A stretch of 13,977 nucleotides of DNA. It comes from DATLEX01 sp035525045. GTDB taxonomy: Bacteria > Acidobacteriota > Thermoanaerobaculia > Gp7-AA8. A model generated the notes under the pieces. It saw nothing but the letters and a program-made list of their open reading frames with translations. It ran no database searches and was not told where the DNA came from. Location: contig DATLEX010000299.1 of assembly GCA_035525045.1 (NCBI GenBank), forward strand, positions 1 through 13,977, read 5' to 3'. Position 1 is the stretch's first letter. Each line of letters begins with the position of its first letter. Both the position numbers and the translations under genes were made by a program. Below are positions 6,126 through 13,861 of this stretch, piece by piece.

Positions 6126-7271
6126 ATGGAAGCCCAGATGGAGGTCCCCGTGGAAAGGAGCTTCGACTGGAGGCGCCTGCGGATTCCGGCACTGGCCGTG
6201 GCGCTCGTCATCGTGCTCGCCGTCGGCGGCTTCTTCATGTTCAAGTCGAGCGGTGGAGAGGCGAATGCTGCGGCCGCCGCCTCTTCGAACGGGAATGGGA
6301 AGAACGGCAACGGCAAGGAGAAGGCGGCCGTCCCGGTCAACGTCGCCTCGGTGACCGCGGCTCCCATCTCCTCGTACATCAGTTCGACGGCGAACCTGGT
6401 CGCCGACAACGAGGTGAAGATCGTGGCGGAGGCCGAGGGACGCGTCGAGCGTCTCCTGGTCGAGGAAGGGGACTACGTCAGGCAGGGGGCGACGCTGGCC
6501 ACTCTCGTCCGCGGCGACGCGGAGATGCTCCGGGAGAAGGCCCGCGTTCGCGCCGGCAACGCGCGCATCGCGTTCAATCGCGCCAGGGACCTCAACATGA
6601 AAGAGCTGATGAGCCAGGGCGACTACGAGAAGATCGTCATGGAGAAAGAGGTCGCCGAGGCGGAGCTGGCCGAGGCGCAGTGGCGCCTGTCGAAGACGAC
6701 CATCCGCGCGCCCTTCGGCGGGACGGTGACCGAGCGGATGATCAGCGTCGGGAAGCACGTCCGTCCCGGCGACGCCCTCTTCACCCTCACCGACTTCGAT
6801 CCCCTCATCGCCCTCATCTTCCTCCCCGAGCGCGACGTCATCGCTCTGAAGGAAGGACACCAGGTCCGCATGACCCTCCGCGCCGCGAACGACGTCGTAT
6901 TCAACGGGCGCATCCGCCAGATCAGCCCCGTGGTGGACACCGCCACCGGTACGGTCAAGGTGACGGTCGAGGCCGTCCGTCCGCCGGAGGCGGTCCGTCC
7001 CGGCGCCTTCGTCACCGTCGACATCGTCCGGGAGACGAAGCAGAACGCCGTCCGCATCCCGCGCGAGGCCGTCATCCGGGAGCTGCGCGAGGCCCACGTC
7101 TTCGTCGTCGAGGGGGAGGTGGCCAAGCGCCGCGACCTGACCCTCGGCATCGAGGAGGGCGACTTCATCGAGGCCCTCACCGGCATCAAGCCTGGCGAGA
7201 CGGTCATCGTCGCCGGCCAGGGCGCCCTCCGCGACGGGTCCGTGATCAAGGTACTCCCGGCGAAAGGTTGA
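6126..7271 (+). CDS. RND efflux periplasmic adaptor (membrane fusion protein)
   Basis: The adaptor bridges an RND permease and an outer-membrane channel. The product is 381 aa. It has one N-terminal membrane anchor (about residues 21-39) and no lipobox, so it is TM-anchored and not a lipoprotein. A low-complexity linker of Asn, Gly and Lys (about 54-66, SNGNGKNGNGK) follows. The barrel-sandwich halves lie at about 95-128 (VKIVAEAEGRVERLLVEEGD) and 190-222 (TTIRAPFGGTV, VGKHVRPGDAL), with a short helical hairpin at about 132-190. A beta-barrel (about 225-302) and a membrane-proximal domain (about 305-380, GIKPGETVIVAGQGALRDG) complete it. The short hairpin recalls adaptors of HAE/CzcB-like pumps. 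The stop is 1 nt before the GTG of the first permease. The substrate cannot be told from sequence. Confidence 0.93.
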   Translation: MEAQMEVPVERSFDWRRLRIPALAVALVIVLAVGGFFMFKSSGGEANAAAAASSNGNGKNGNGKEKAAVPVNVASVTAAPISSYISSTANLVADNEVKIVAEAEGRVERLLVEEGDYVRQGATLATLVRGDAEMLREKARVRAGNARIAFNRARDLNMKELMSQGDYEKIVMEKEVAEAELAEAQWRLSKTTIRAPFGGTVTERMISVGKHVRPGDALFTLTDFDPLIALIFLPERDVIALKEGHQVRMTLRAANDVVFNGRIRQISPVVDTATGTVKVTVEAVRPPEAVRPGAFVTVDIVRETKQNAVRIPREAVIRELREAHVFVVEGEVAKRRDLTLGIEEGDFIEALTGIKPGETVIVAGQGALRDGSVIKVLPAKG

Positions 7272-7272
7272 C

Positions 7273-10200
7273 GTGAACCTCGTCGAATTCTCGCTCAAGC
7301 GCCGCGTCACCGTCTCCATGGCCGCGGTGGCGCTGGTCATCTTCGGCCTCGTGTCGTTCACGCGGCTGCCGATGAACCTGCTGCCGGACATCTCCTATCC
7401 CACGCTCACCGTCGAGACGCGCTTCCCCGGCGCGGCGCCGGGCGAGGTCGAGACCCTCGTCAGCCGTCCCATCGAAGAGGTGGTCGGGATCGTGGCCGGC
7501 GTGCAGCGCCTGACATCGGTCTCCCGTCCCGGCCTCTCCCAGGTCACGCTCGAGTTCGACTGGGGCCGCAACATGGACTTCGCGGCGCTCGACGTCCGGC
7601 AGAAGCTCGACCTGCTGACCCTTCCGCGCGAGATCGAGAAGCCCGTCATCCTCCGCTTCGATCCGGCCAACGATCCCGTAATCCGCCTTTACCTCACCGG
7701 CGGGACGAGTCTGTACCAGCTTCGCTACGTGGCCGAGGAGGTACTGAAGAAGGACCTCGAGTCGACCGACGGCGTGGCCGCCATCAAGGTCAACGGCGGG
7801 TTCGAGGAGGAGATCGAGGTCCGGGTCGACGAAGGAAAGCTCTCCCTCCTCGGCCTCAACATCCAGCAGGTCGACGAGCGCCTCCGCCGCGAGAACGTCA
7901 ACCAGGCCGGCGGCAGCCTCTACGAGAGGGAAGCGCGCTACCTCGTCCGCGCCCGGAACGAGTTCGAGCAGCTCGACGACATCATGGCCACGGTGATCCT
8001 GACCCGCGAGGGGCGCAACGTCACTATGGCCGACATCGCCACGGTGGTCCGCGGGCACAAGCAGCGCGAGGTCATCTCCCGCTTCGGCGGAAAGGAAGCG
8101 GTCGAGCTGGCCATCTACAAGGAAGGGGACGCGAACATCGTCTCCGCCGCCCGCGCCGTGCAGGACCGGCTCGAGCGCGTGAAGAAGGAGCTGCCCGCAG
8201 GGATCGAGATCGTCACCGGCGTCGACCAGTCGCGCTTCATCCGCGCCTCCATCGACCAGGTCCTGAGCAACGCCCTCCTCGGCGGCCTGATCGCCATCGG
8301 CGTGCTGCTCCTCTTCCTCAAGGACCTCCGCAGCACGATCATCATCGGCGTCTCCATTCCCATCTCCATCATCGCCACCTTCTTCCTGATGTACCGCACC
8401 GGGACGACCCTGAACATCATGTCCCTCGGCGGCCTCGCGCTCGGGGTGGGGATGCTCGTCGACAACGCCATCGTCGTGCTCGAGTCGATCTTCAAGAAAC
8501 GGGAGAAGGGGGAGACCGCGTACGTCGCCGCGCGCGACGGCGCGGCCGAGGTGGGGATGGCCGTGGTGGCCTCCACGCTCACGACCGTGGCCGTCTTCCT
8601 GCCGGTGGTCTTCCTGGAGGGGATCGCCGCGCAGCTCTTCAAGGACCAGGCCCTGACCGTCTCCTTCGCCCTCATCGCCTCGCTGGCGGTCTCGCTGACT
8701 CTGATCCCGATGATGGCCGCGCTGGCCGGCGGGACGGCGCCGCATGGAGTGGGCGGAGCGATGCCCGAGAAAGGCGGCCGGGTGCGCCGCGTGCTGCGCG
8801 CGGTCTTCACGAAGGGGCCGGTCAAGGCCATCTCCGGGATCCGGACCGGCCTGCGGGTGGCGCTGGCCTTCGCAGCGCGCCTGCTGCGGCCCCTCGGCAA
8901 CGCCTTCGACCGCGCCCTGGCCCGGCTGATGGACCTCTACCCGCACGTCCTGCGCTGGTCGCTTCGCTCGCGGCTGACGGTGCTGGCGATCGTGCTGGTG
9001 TTCTTCGCAGTGGCGCTCGCGCTCGTCCCTCGCCTCGGGCTCGACCTCATGCCGTCGTTCACCCAGGGGGAGTTCCACTTCCAGATCCAGCTCCCGGAGG
9101 GGACGCCGCTGGAGTCGACCGACCGCTTCGTGGCCACGGCGGCCACGGTCCTGGAGGGCGACGCGCGCGTGGCCAGCTACTCCGCCGTCATCGGCGGGGC
9201 CGGGCTCTCGCTGGCGAACACCGGCACGGAAGGGGAGAACAGCGCGCGGCTCCAGGTGCAGATGAAGTCGGGAACGACGCCCGAGGACGAGGAGGCGGTC
9301 ATCGCCGCCCTCCGCAGCCGGCTGGAGGCCTCGCAGTTCGCGCGGTACAAGTTCGAGCGCCCGACCTACTTCACCTTCCGGACGCCGATCGAGGTCGAGG
9401 TCTACAGCGATAACCTCGAGGAGCTGCAGCAGGCCGCCGAGACGCTGAAGACGTCGGTCGAAGGCGTCCCCGGCTTCGTCGACGTGAAGACCTCCTCGGA
9501 GCTCGGCAACCCGGAAGTCCAGGTCACCTTCAGCCGCCAGCAGCTCGCGCAGCTCGGGCTCGATCTGTCGCAGGTGGCGGCCACCGTGCGCGGCAAGATC
9601 CAGGGAAACGTCGCCACACGCTTCACGCAGGGCGACCGCGAGATCGACATCGTGGTGCGCTCGGTCGAGGTGGGGCAGGGGACCGTGGACGACATCCACC
9701 AGATGATCGTCGGGCAGAGGGACGGCCGGCCGATCTTCCTCAGCTCCGTGGCCGGCATCGAGCTGGTGGAAGGCCCGAGCGAGATCCGCCGCATCGGCCA
9801 GAAGCGCGCCGCGGTGATCTCCGGCAATCTCTCCGGACGCGACATGGGCGCCGTCGCGGCCGACGTGCGGGCCATCCTCCGCTCGGCTCCGCTGCCGGCC
9901 ACGGTCACCGCCACGCTGAGCGGGCAGGAAGAGGAGATGCAGCGCTCCATGCGCTCGCTGATGCTGGCCATGGCCCTGGCCATCTTCCTGGTCTACCTGG
10001 TGATGGCCTCGCAGTTCGAATCGTTCCTCCACCCCTTCGTCATCATCTTCACGCTTCCGCTCGGCGCGATCGGGGTGATCCTCGCCCTCGCCGTGACGGG
10101 GCGCTCGATCAGCGTCGTGGCCATGATCGGCGCGGTGATGCTCGCCGGCATCGTCGTGAACAACGCCATCGTGCTGATCGACGCCGTGAACCAGCTTCGC

Positions 10201-10497
10201 CGCAAGGGGCTGCGGAAAGACGATGCGCTCGTGCAGGCCGGCCTCAACCGCATGCGCCCGATCCTCATGACCTCGGCGACGACCATCCTCGGCCTCCTGC
10301 CGATGGCCATCGGCCTCGGCGAGGGCGCCGAGCTCCGCGCCCCCCTGGCCATCACCGTCATCGGCGGCCTCTCCCTCGCCACGCTCCTGACCCTGATCGT
10401 CATCCCCGTCGTCTACTCGCTGCTCGACCGCGAGCCCCTTGGAGCGACGGCCCCCTCGCCGGCGCCCGCCGTCGTTGCGGAGACCGCCCACCCATGA
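7273..10497 (+). CDS. RND efflux permease 1 (AcrB/HAE-like family)
   Basis: A full-length 1074-aa RND transporter with 12 membrane helices and two large periplasmic loops (about residues 35-330 and 590-890). It begins with the family start MNLVEFSLKRRVTV; the GTG at 7273 has GAAAGG 5 nt upstream (7262-7267) and lies 1 nt after the adaptor stop. The TM4 motif is GVGMLVDNAIVVLESI, with D397 and N398 at the positions of AcrB D407 and D408. TM10 reads GIVVNNAIVLID, with N963 at the AcrB K940 position. R993 and T1000 match AcrB R971 and T978. The linker between TM6 and TM7 (about 485-566) is long and has a basic, amphipathic segment. The pump family exports drugs, detergents, lipids or metals by proton antiport; the DN/NN pattern is not metal-CzcA-like, but the substrate is unknown. 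Confidence 0.95.
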   Translation: MNLVEFSLKRRVTVSMAAVALVIFGLVSFTRLPMNLLPDISYPTLTVETRFPGAAPGEVETLVSRPIEEVVGIVAGVQRLTSVSRPGLSQVTLEFDWGRNMDFAALDVRQKLDLLTLPREIEKPVILRFDPANDPVIRLYLTGGTSLYQLRYVAEEVLKKDLESTDGVAAIKVNGGFEEEIEVRVDEGKLSLLGLNIQQVDERLRRENVNQAGGSLYEREARYLVRARNEFEQLDDIMATVILTREGRNVTMADIATVVRGHKQREVISRFGGKEAVELAIYKEGDANIVSAARAVQDRLERVKKELPAGIEIVTGVDQSRFIRASIDQVLSNALLGGLIAIGVLLLFLKDLRSTIIIGVSIPISIIATFFLMYRTGTTLNIMSLGGLALGVGMLVDNAIVVLESIFKKREKGETAYVAARDGAAEVGMAVVASTLTTVAVFLPVVFLEGIAAQLFKDQALTVSFALIASLAVSLTLIPMMAALAGGTAPHGVGGAMPEKGGRVRRVLRAVFTKGPVKAISGIRTGLRVALAFAARLLRPLGNAFDRALARLMDLYPHVLRWSLRSRLTVLAIVLVFFAVALALVPRLGLDLMPSFTQGEFHFQIQLPEGTPLESTDRFVATAATVLEGDARVASYSAVIGGAGLSLANTGTEGENSARLQVQMKSGTTPEDEEAVIAALRSRLEASQFARYKFERPTYFTFRTPIEVEVYSDNLEELQQAAETLKTSVEGVPGFVDVKTSSELGNPEVQVTFSRQQLAQLGLDLSQVAATVRGKIQGNVATRFTQGDREIDIVVRSVEVGQGTVDDIHQMIVGQRDGRPIFLSSVAGIELVEGPSEIRRIGQKRAAVISGNLSGRDMGAVAADVRAILRSAPLPATVTATLSGQEEEMQRSMRSLMLAMALAIFLVYLVMASQFESFLHPFVIIFTLPLGAIGVILALAVTGRSISVVAMIGAVMLAGIVVNNAIVLIDAVNQLRRKGLRKDDALVQAGLNRMRPILMTSATTILGLLPMAIGLGEGAELRAPLAITVIGGLSLATLLTLIVIPVVYSLLDREPLGATAPSPAPAVVAETAHP

Positions 10498-10515
10498 GGA
10501 GCTCGATCCATCAGG

Positions 10516-10631
10516 ACCTTCTCCCCCGCGCAGAGCGCGGGGGAGAAGGTGGCCGAAGGCCGGATGAGGGGGCGTCTCGAGCCGCCCTCACCCGGCGCTT
10601 CGCGCCACCCTCTCCCGCAAGCGGGAGAGGG
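10516..10631. repeat. Clustered palindromic repeat between the two RND genes
   Basis: This spacer holds a chain of hairpins. Arms 10516-10531 and 10535-10550 form a perfect 16-bp stem with a 3-nt loop. GGCC-GAA-GGCC at 10551-10561 forms a 4-bp stem. GGCGC-TTC-GCGCC at 10594-10606 forms a 5-bp stem. Arms 10608-10618 and 10621-10631 form a perfect 11-bp stem with loop AA. The sequence (CCTTCTCCC...GGCCGAAGGCCGGATGAGGG...CCCTCTCCCGC) belongs to a widespread intergenic repeat family whose reverse-strand translation gives the familiar spurious LPLAGEGG peptide. The last stem ends 14 nt before the GTG of permease 2 and could influence its translation or the relative mRNA levels of the two permeases. 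No T tract follows any stem. Confidence 0.9.
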
Positions 10632-10645
10632 GACTGGGGGACGCC

Positions 10646-13600
10646 GTGAGCCTCCCCACCCTCGCCGTCCGGCGCCCGATCACCACCATCATGGCCCTGG
10701 TCTGCGCGGTGATCATCGCCGGCATCGCCATGACGCGGATGCGGCTGGCCTTCCTCCCGGAGGTGGACGCCCCCTTCATCGGCGTGGAGATCCCCTATCC
10801 GAACTCCAATCCGTGGCAGGTGGAGAAGGAGATCACCAAGCCGGTCGAGGAAGCGTTGTCGACGCTCTCCGGCATCAGGAAGATCAACTCCCGGTCTGAG
10901 GCGGACGGCGCAGGAATCTTCCTGCAGTTCACCTGGGGGGAGTCGCTCGACATCATCCGGATGCAGGTGAGCGAGAAGGTCGACCAGATCAAGCCGTCGC
11001 TGCCGGCGGGGATCGGGCAGGTGCGCATCTTCTCGTTCAATACGAACGACATCCCGATCATCCAGGCGCGCATCGCGGCCGAGGGAGTAGACCTTTCGAA
11101 GAACTACGACTTGATCGAGGCGCGCATCCTGAACCGGCTGCGGCGTGTGCCGGGGGTGGGGCGGGTCGACCTCAACGGTGTGGCCCCCCGGGAGATCAGC
11201 ATCGACCTCGTTCTGGAGAGGGTCAAGCAGCACAACGTCGACGTCGCCGACCTGATCCGGCGGATGCAGGGCGCCTCCTCGAACATGGTCCTCGGTCAGG
11301 TCAGCGATCGCGGGATGCGCTACACCGTGCGCGCCCTCGGCTCGTTCAAATCGGTCGAGGAGTTCCAGAACATGCCCGTCAACGACCGCGGGCTGCGCCT
11401 GGCCGACATCGCCGACGTCCGCTACGAGGAGCCCCCCATCGAGTTCGGCCGGCACCTCGACGGCAACTACGCCGTGGCCCTCGACGTCTTCAAGGAGTCC
11501 ACCGCGAACACGGTCGAGGTCGTGGGCGCGGCGATGAAGGTCATCAACGAGGACATCGCCAACGACTCCCTCCTGCAGGGGATCAAGCTCTTCACCTGGG
11601 AAGACCAGGCCGCGCAGATCACCAACGGCGTGAACGGTCTCACGCAGGCGGGCGCCGTCGGCGGCCTGCTGGCCATCCTCGTCCTCTACTTCTTCCTCCG
11701 GCGCCTCGACTCCACGAGCATCGTGGCCCTCTCCATCCCCTTCTCGGTCCTGGCCGCCATCGGGGTGATGTACTTCCTGGGAAAGACGCTGAACGTCCTC
11801 TCCATGATGGGGCTGATGCTCGGGGTGGGGATGCTGGTCGACAACGCCATCGTCGTGCTCGAGTCGATCGACCGGAAGCAGCGCAGCGAGGGCGATCCGA
11901 AGAAGGCCGCCCTCGACGGGGCCGGCGCCGTGGCCATGGCCGTCACCGCCTCGACGCTCACCTCGCTGATCGTATTCCTGCCGCTCATCATCGGCGGGAA
12001 AAGCGAGCTGACGGTGTGGCTGGGGGAGGTCGGCGTGGCCATCTCCCTCGCTCTCATCTGCTCGCTCTTCTCCTCGCTGACGCTCATCCCCCTGATGTCG
12101 GCGCACTTCCTCCGGCACAAGGAGCCGAAGCCGAACCGCCCCATCGAGTGGCTCGAGGAGCGCTACGTCCGGATGCTGGCATGGACGCTGGCCCACAAGG
12201 TGAAGATGTTCTTCATCATCATCGGCCTGGTCGTGCTGACCATCGTTCCCTTCGCCACGAAGCTGGTGAAGGCGGGGATGTTCTCAGCGAACACGAACGA
12301 GCGCGTCCGGCTTCAGTACGACTTCAAGGACTTCTCCTACAAGTCGCAGAGCGAGGCGGTGGTCACGCGGGTTGAGCAGCACCTCTGGGCCAACAAGGAA
12401 CGGTTCCAGGTCGGCGGACTCTACAGCTTTTACAGCGACAACAACGCGACCACCTGGATCACCCTGGCCCGCCCGGGAATGTCCGACGACGAGGTCGCCG
12501 AGCTGCGGAAGACGATCCGGAAGGAGCTGCCGGAGGTCGCGGGCGTGCGCATCTTCTTCGACGAAGATCCCGAGGAGGGGGGGAGCACGCGGACCTTCCT
12601 GGTGAAGTTCTTCGGGCAGGACAGCGCGGTGCTGCAGGGACTGGCCGAGGAGGCGGAGCGCCGGCTCGACACGATCGACGGGATCGAGGACATCAACACC
12701 GGGCTCGCGCGCGGGCGGCAGGAGATCGAGGTACGCATCGACCGAGCCCGGGCCCTCCAGCTCGGGCTCACGGCCCAGGACATCTCCGACATCTTCTCCT
12801 TCACCCTCGGCGGGATGCGCCTGCGGCGCTTCAACGCCGGCGACCACGAGGTGGAGACGTGGCTGGCCCTGCGGATGGAGGACCGGACCAACCTCGACGA
12901 CCTGAAGAAGCTGCAGATCCGGACGCAGTCGGGGAAGGACCTCCTCCTGGGGGACATCGCCTCGTTCGAGCTGGTCCGCCGCCCGCAGACGATCCGCCGC
13001 GAGAACCGGAAGGTGCGCGTGGCCGTGCGCGCCACCTACGAGGGGAAGGAGTGGGACAAGGTCAAGAAGGAGATCACCGGGCAGATGGACGCCTTCGACC
13101 TTCCGCCCGGCTACTCCTGGACCTGGGACGACCGCATCCTCGAACAGCAGACGCAGAACAAGGAGATGCTGATCAACATGCTCCTGGCCCTGGCGCTGGT
13201 GTACATCGTCATGGCCTCGCTCTTCGAGTCGCTGGCGCAGCCGTTCGCGATCCTCTTCTCCATCCCCTTCGCGCTGCCGGGGACGGTGTGGTTCCTGGCC
13301 GCCACCCGCACGCCCTTCAACCTGATGGCCCAGATCGGCCTGCTGATCCTGATGGGCATCGTGGTGAACAACGGCATCGTGCTGCTCGATCACATGAACC
13401 AGTTGCGCAAGGCGGGCCTCTCGCGCGAGGAATCGATCCTCCAGGCCGGCCGCGACCGCCTGCGGGCGATCCTGATGACCGCCTCGACCACGGTCACCGG
13501 CCTCCTCCCCCTCGCCATCGGCGGCTCGACGGTGGGGGGCCTCTTCTACTTCCCGCTGGCGCGGACGGTCATGGGCGGCCTCATCTCGTCGACGTTCCTC

Positions 13601-13720
13601 ACGCTGCTCATCCTCCCGTACGTCGACACGCTGGTGGAGTCCGCCGCGAGCTGGCTGCGCCGGCTCTGGACGTCCTCGTCCTCCGCCCCCGCCGCCCCGG
13701 CCGCGGACGCGATCGGCTGA
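10646..13720 (+). CDS. RND efflux permease 2 (AcrB/HAE-like family)
   Basis: A second full-length RND transporter of 1024 aa, clearly different from permease 1. The start is GTG at 10646, giving MSLPTLAVRRPITTIM; only a weak GGGGGA (10636-10641) precedes it. TM4 reads GVGMLVDNAIVVLESI, with D399 and N400. TM10 reads GIVVNNGIVLLD, with N908 at the AcrB K940 position. R938 and T945 match AcrB R971 and T978. The TM6-TM7 linker is short (about residues 488-517), so permease 2 lacks the extra segment of permease 1. The C-terminus is a Ser/Ala/Pro-rich tail. One adaptor followed by two permeases recalls MdtABC, where MdtB and MdtC form a heterotrimer, so a mixed pump is possible; two alternative homotrimeric pumps sharing the adaptor are equally consistent. 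Confidence 0.95.
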   Translation: MSLPTLAVRRPITTIMALVCAVIIAGIAMTRMRLAFLPEVDAPFIGVEIPYPNSNPWQVEKEITKPVEEALSTLSGIRKINSRSEADGAGIFLQFTWGESLDIIRMQVSEKVDQIKPSLPAGIGQVRIFSFNTNDIPIIQARIAAEGVDLSKNYDLIEARILNRLRRVPGVGRVDLNGVAPREISIDLVLERVKQHNVDVADLIRRMQGASSNMVLGQVSDRGMRYTVRALGSFKSVEEFQNMPVNDRGLRLADIADVRYEEPPIEFGRHLDGNYAVALDVFKESTANTVEVVGAAMKVINEDIANDSLLQGIKLFTWEDQAAQITNGVNGLTQAGAVGGLLAILVLYFFLRRLDSTSIVALSIPFSVLAAIGVMYFLGKTLNVLSMMGLMLGVGMLVDNAIVVLESIDRKQRSEGDPKKAALDGAGAVAMAVTASTLTSLIVFLPLIIGGKSELTVWLGEVGVAISLALICSLFSSLTLIPLMSAHFLRHKEPKPNRPIEWLEERYVRMLAWTLAHKVKMFFIIIGLVVLTIVPFATKLVKAGMFSANTNERVRLQYDFKDFSYKSQSEAVVTRVEQHLWANKERFQVGGLYSFYSDNNATTWITLARPGMSDDEVAELRKTIRKELPEVAGVRIFFDEDPEEGGSTRTFLVKFFGQDSAVLQGLAEEAERRLDTIDGIEDINTGLARGRQEIEVRIDRARALQLGLTAQDISDIFSFTLGGMRLRRFNAGDHEVETWLALRMEDRTNLDDLKKLQIRTQSGKDLLLGDIASFELVRRPQTIRRENRKVRVAVRATYEGKEWDKVKKEITGQMDAFDLPPGYSWTWDDRILEQQTQNKEMLINMLLALALVYIVMASLFESLAQPFAILFSIPFALPGTVWFLAATRTPFNLMAQIGLLILMGIVVNNGIVLLDHMNQLRKAGLSREESILQAGRDRLRAILMTASTTVTGLLPLAIGGSTVGGLFYFPLARTVMGGLISSTFLTLLILPYVDTLVESAASWLRRLWTSSSSAPAAPAADAIG

Positions 13721-13861
13721 CAGCGAGCGGTCCGCGGCGAACCGCCCGCGGCAATCCCGGCGATCGCGGTAGTGCATCGAATCATGAGAAAGGTCGCGTT
13801 CCTTCGGGCGAGCGTCAGGCGCGGCCGTTGCATCGGCGGCGCTTACAAGAAGGAGGCTGTC
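13721..13861. other. Non-coding gap after permease 2
   Basis: The 141-nt gap contains small GC-rich inverted repeats, for example CCGCGG at 13732-13737 and 13746-13751, and GCGGT/ACCGC at 13727-13731 and 13741-13745. None is followed by a T tract. I found no convincing promoter hexamers. The only clear signal is the GGAGG of the next gene at 13852-13856. Confidence 0.5.

Noticed and set aside
7246..10491. 1081-codon open frame on the - strand
   Set aside because: It lies exactly antisense to permease 1, whose family motifs are unambiguous. The translation is rich in Asp, Arg, His, Gly and Val without hydrophobic order, as expected from the complement of a GC-rich gene.
10511..12196. 561-codon - strand frame over permease 2 and the repeat
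   Set aside because: Antisense shadow; its start-distal end translates the palindromic repeat into the familiar LPLAGEGG-type false peptide.
13727..13751. Terminator after permease 2
   Set aside because: Only 5-6 bp stems with no T tract; common by chance in such GC-rich sequence.
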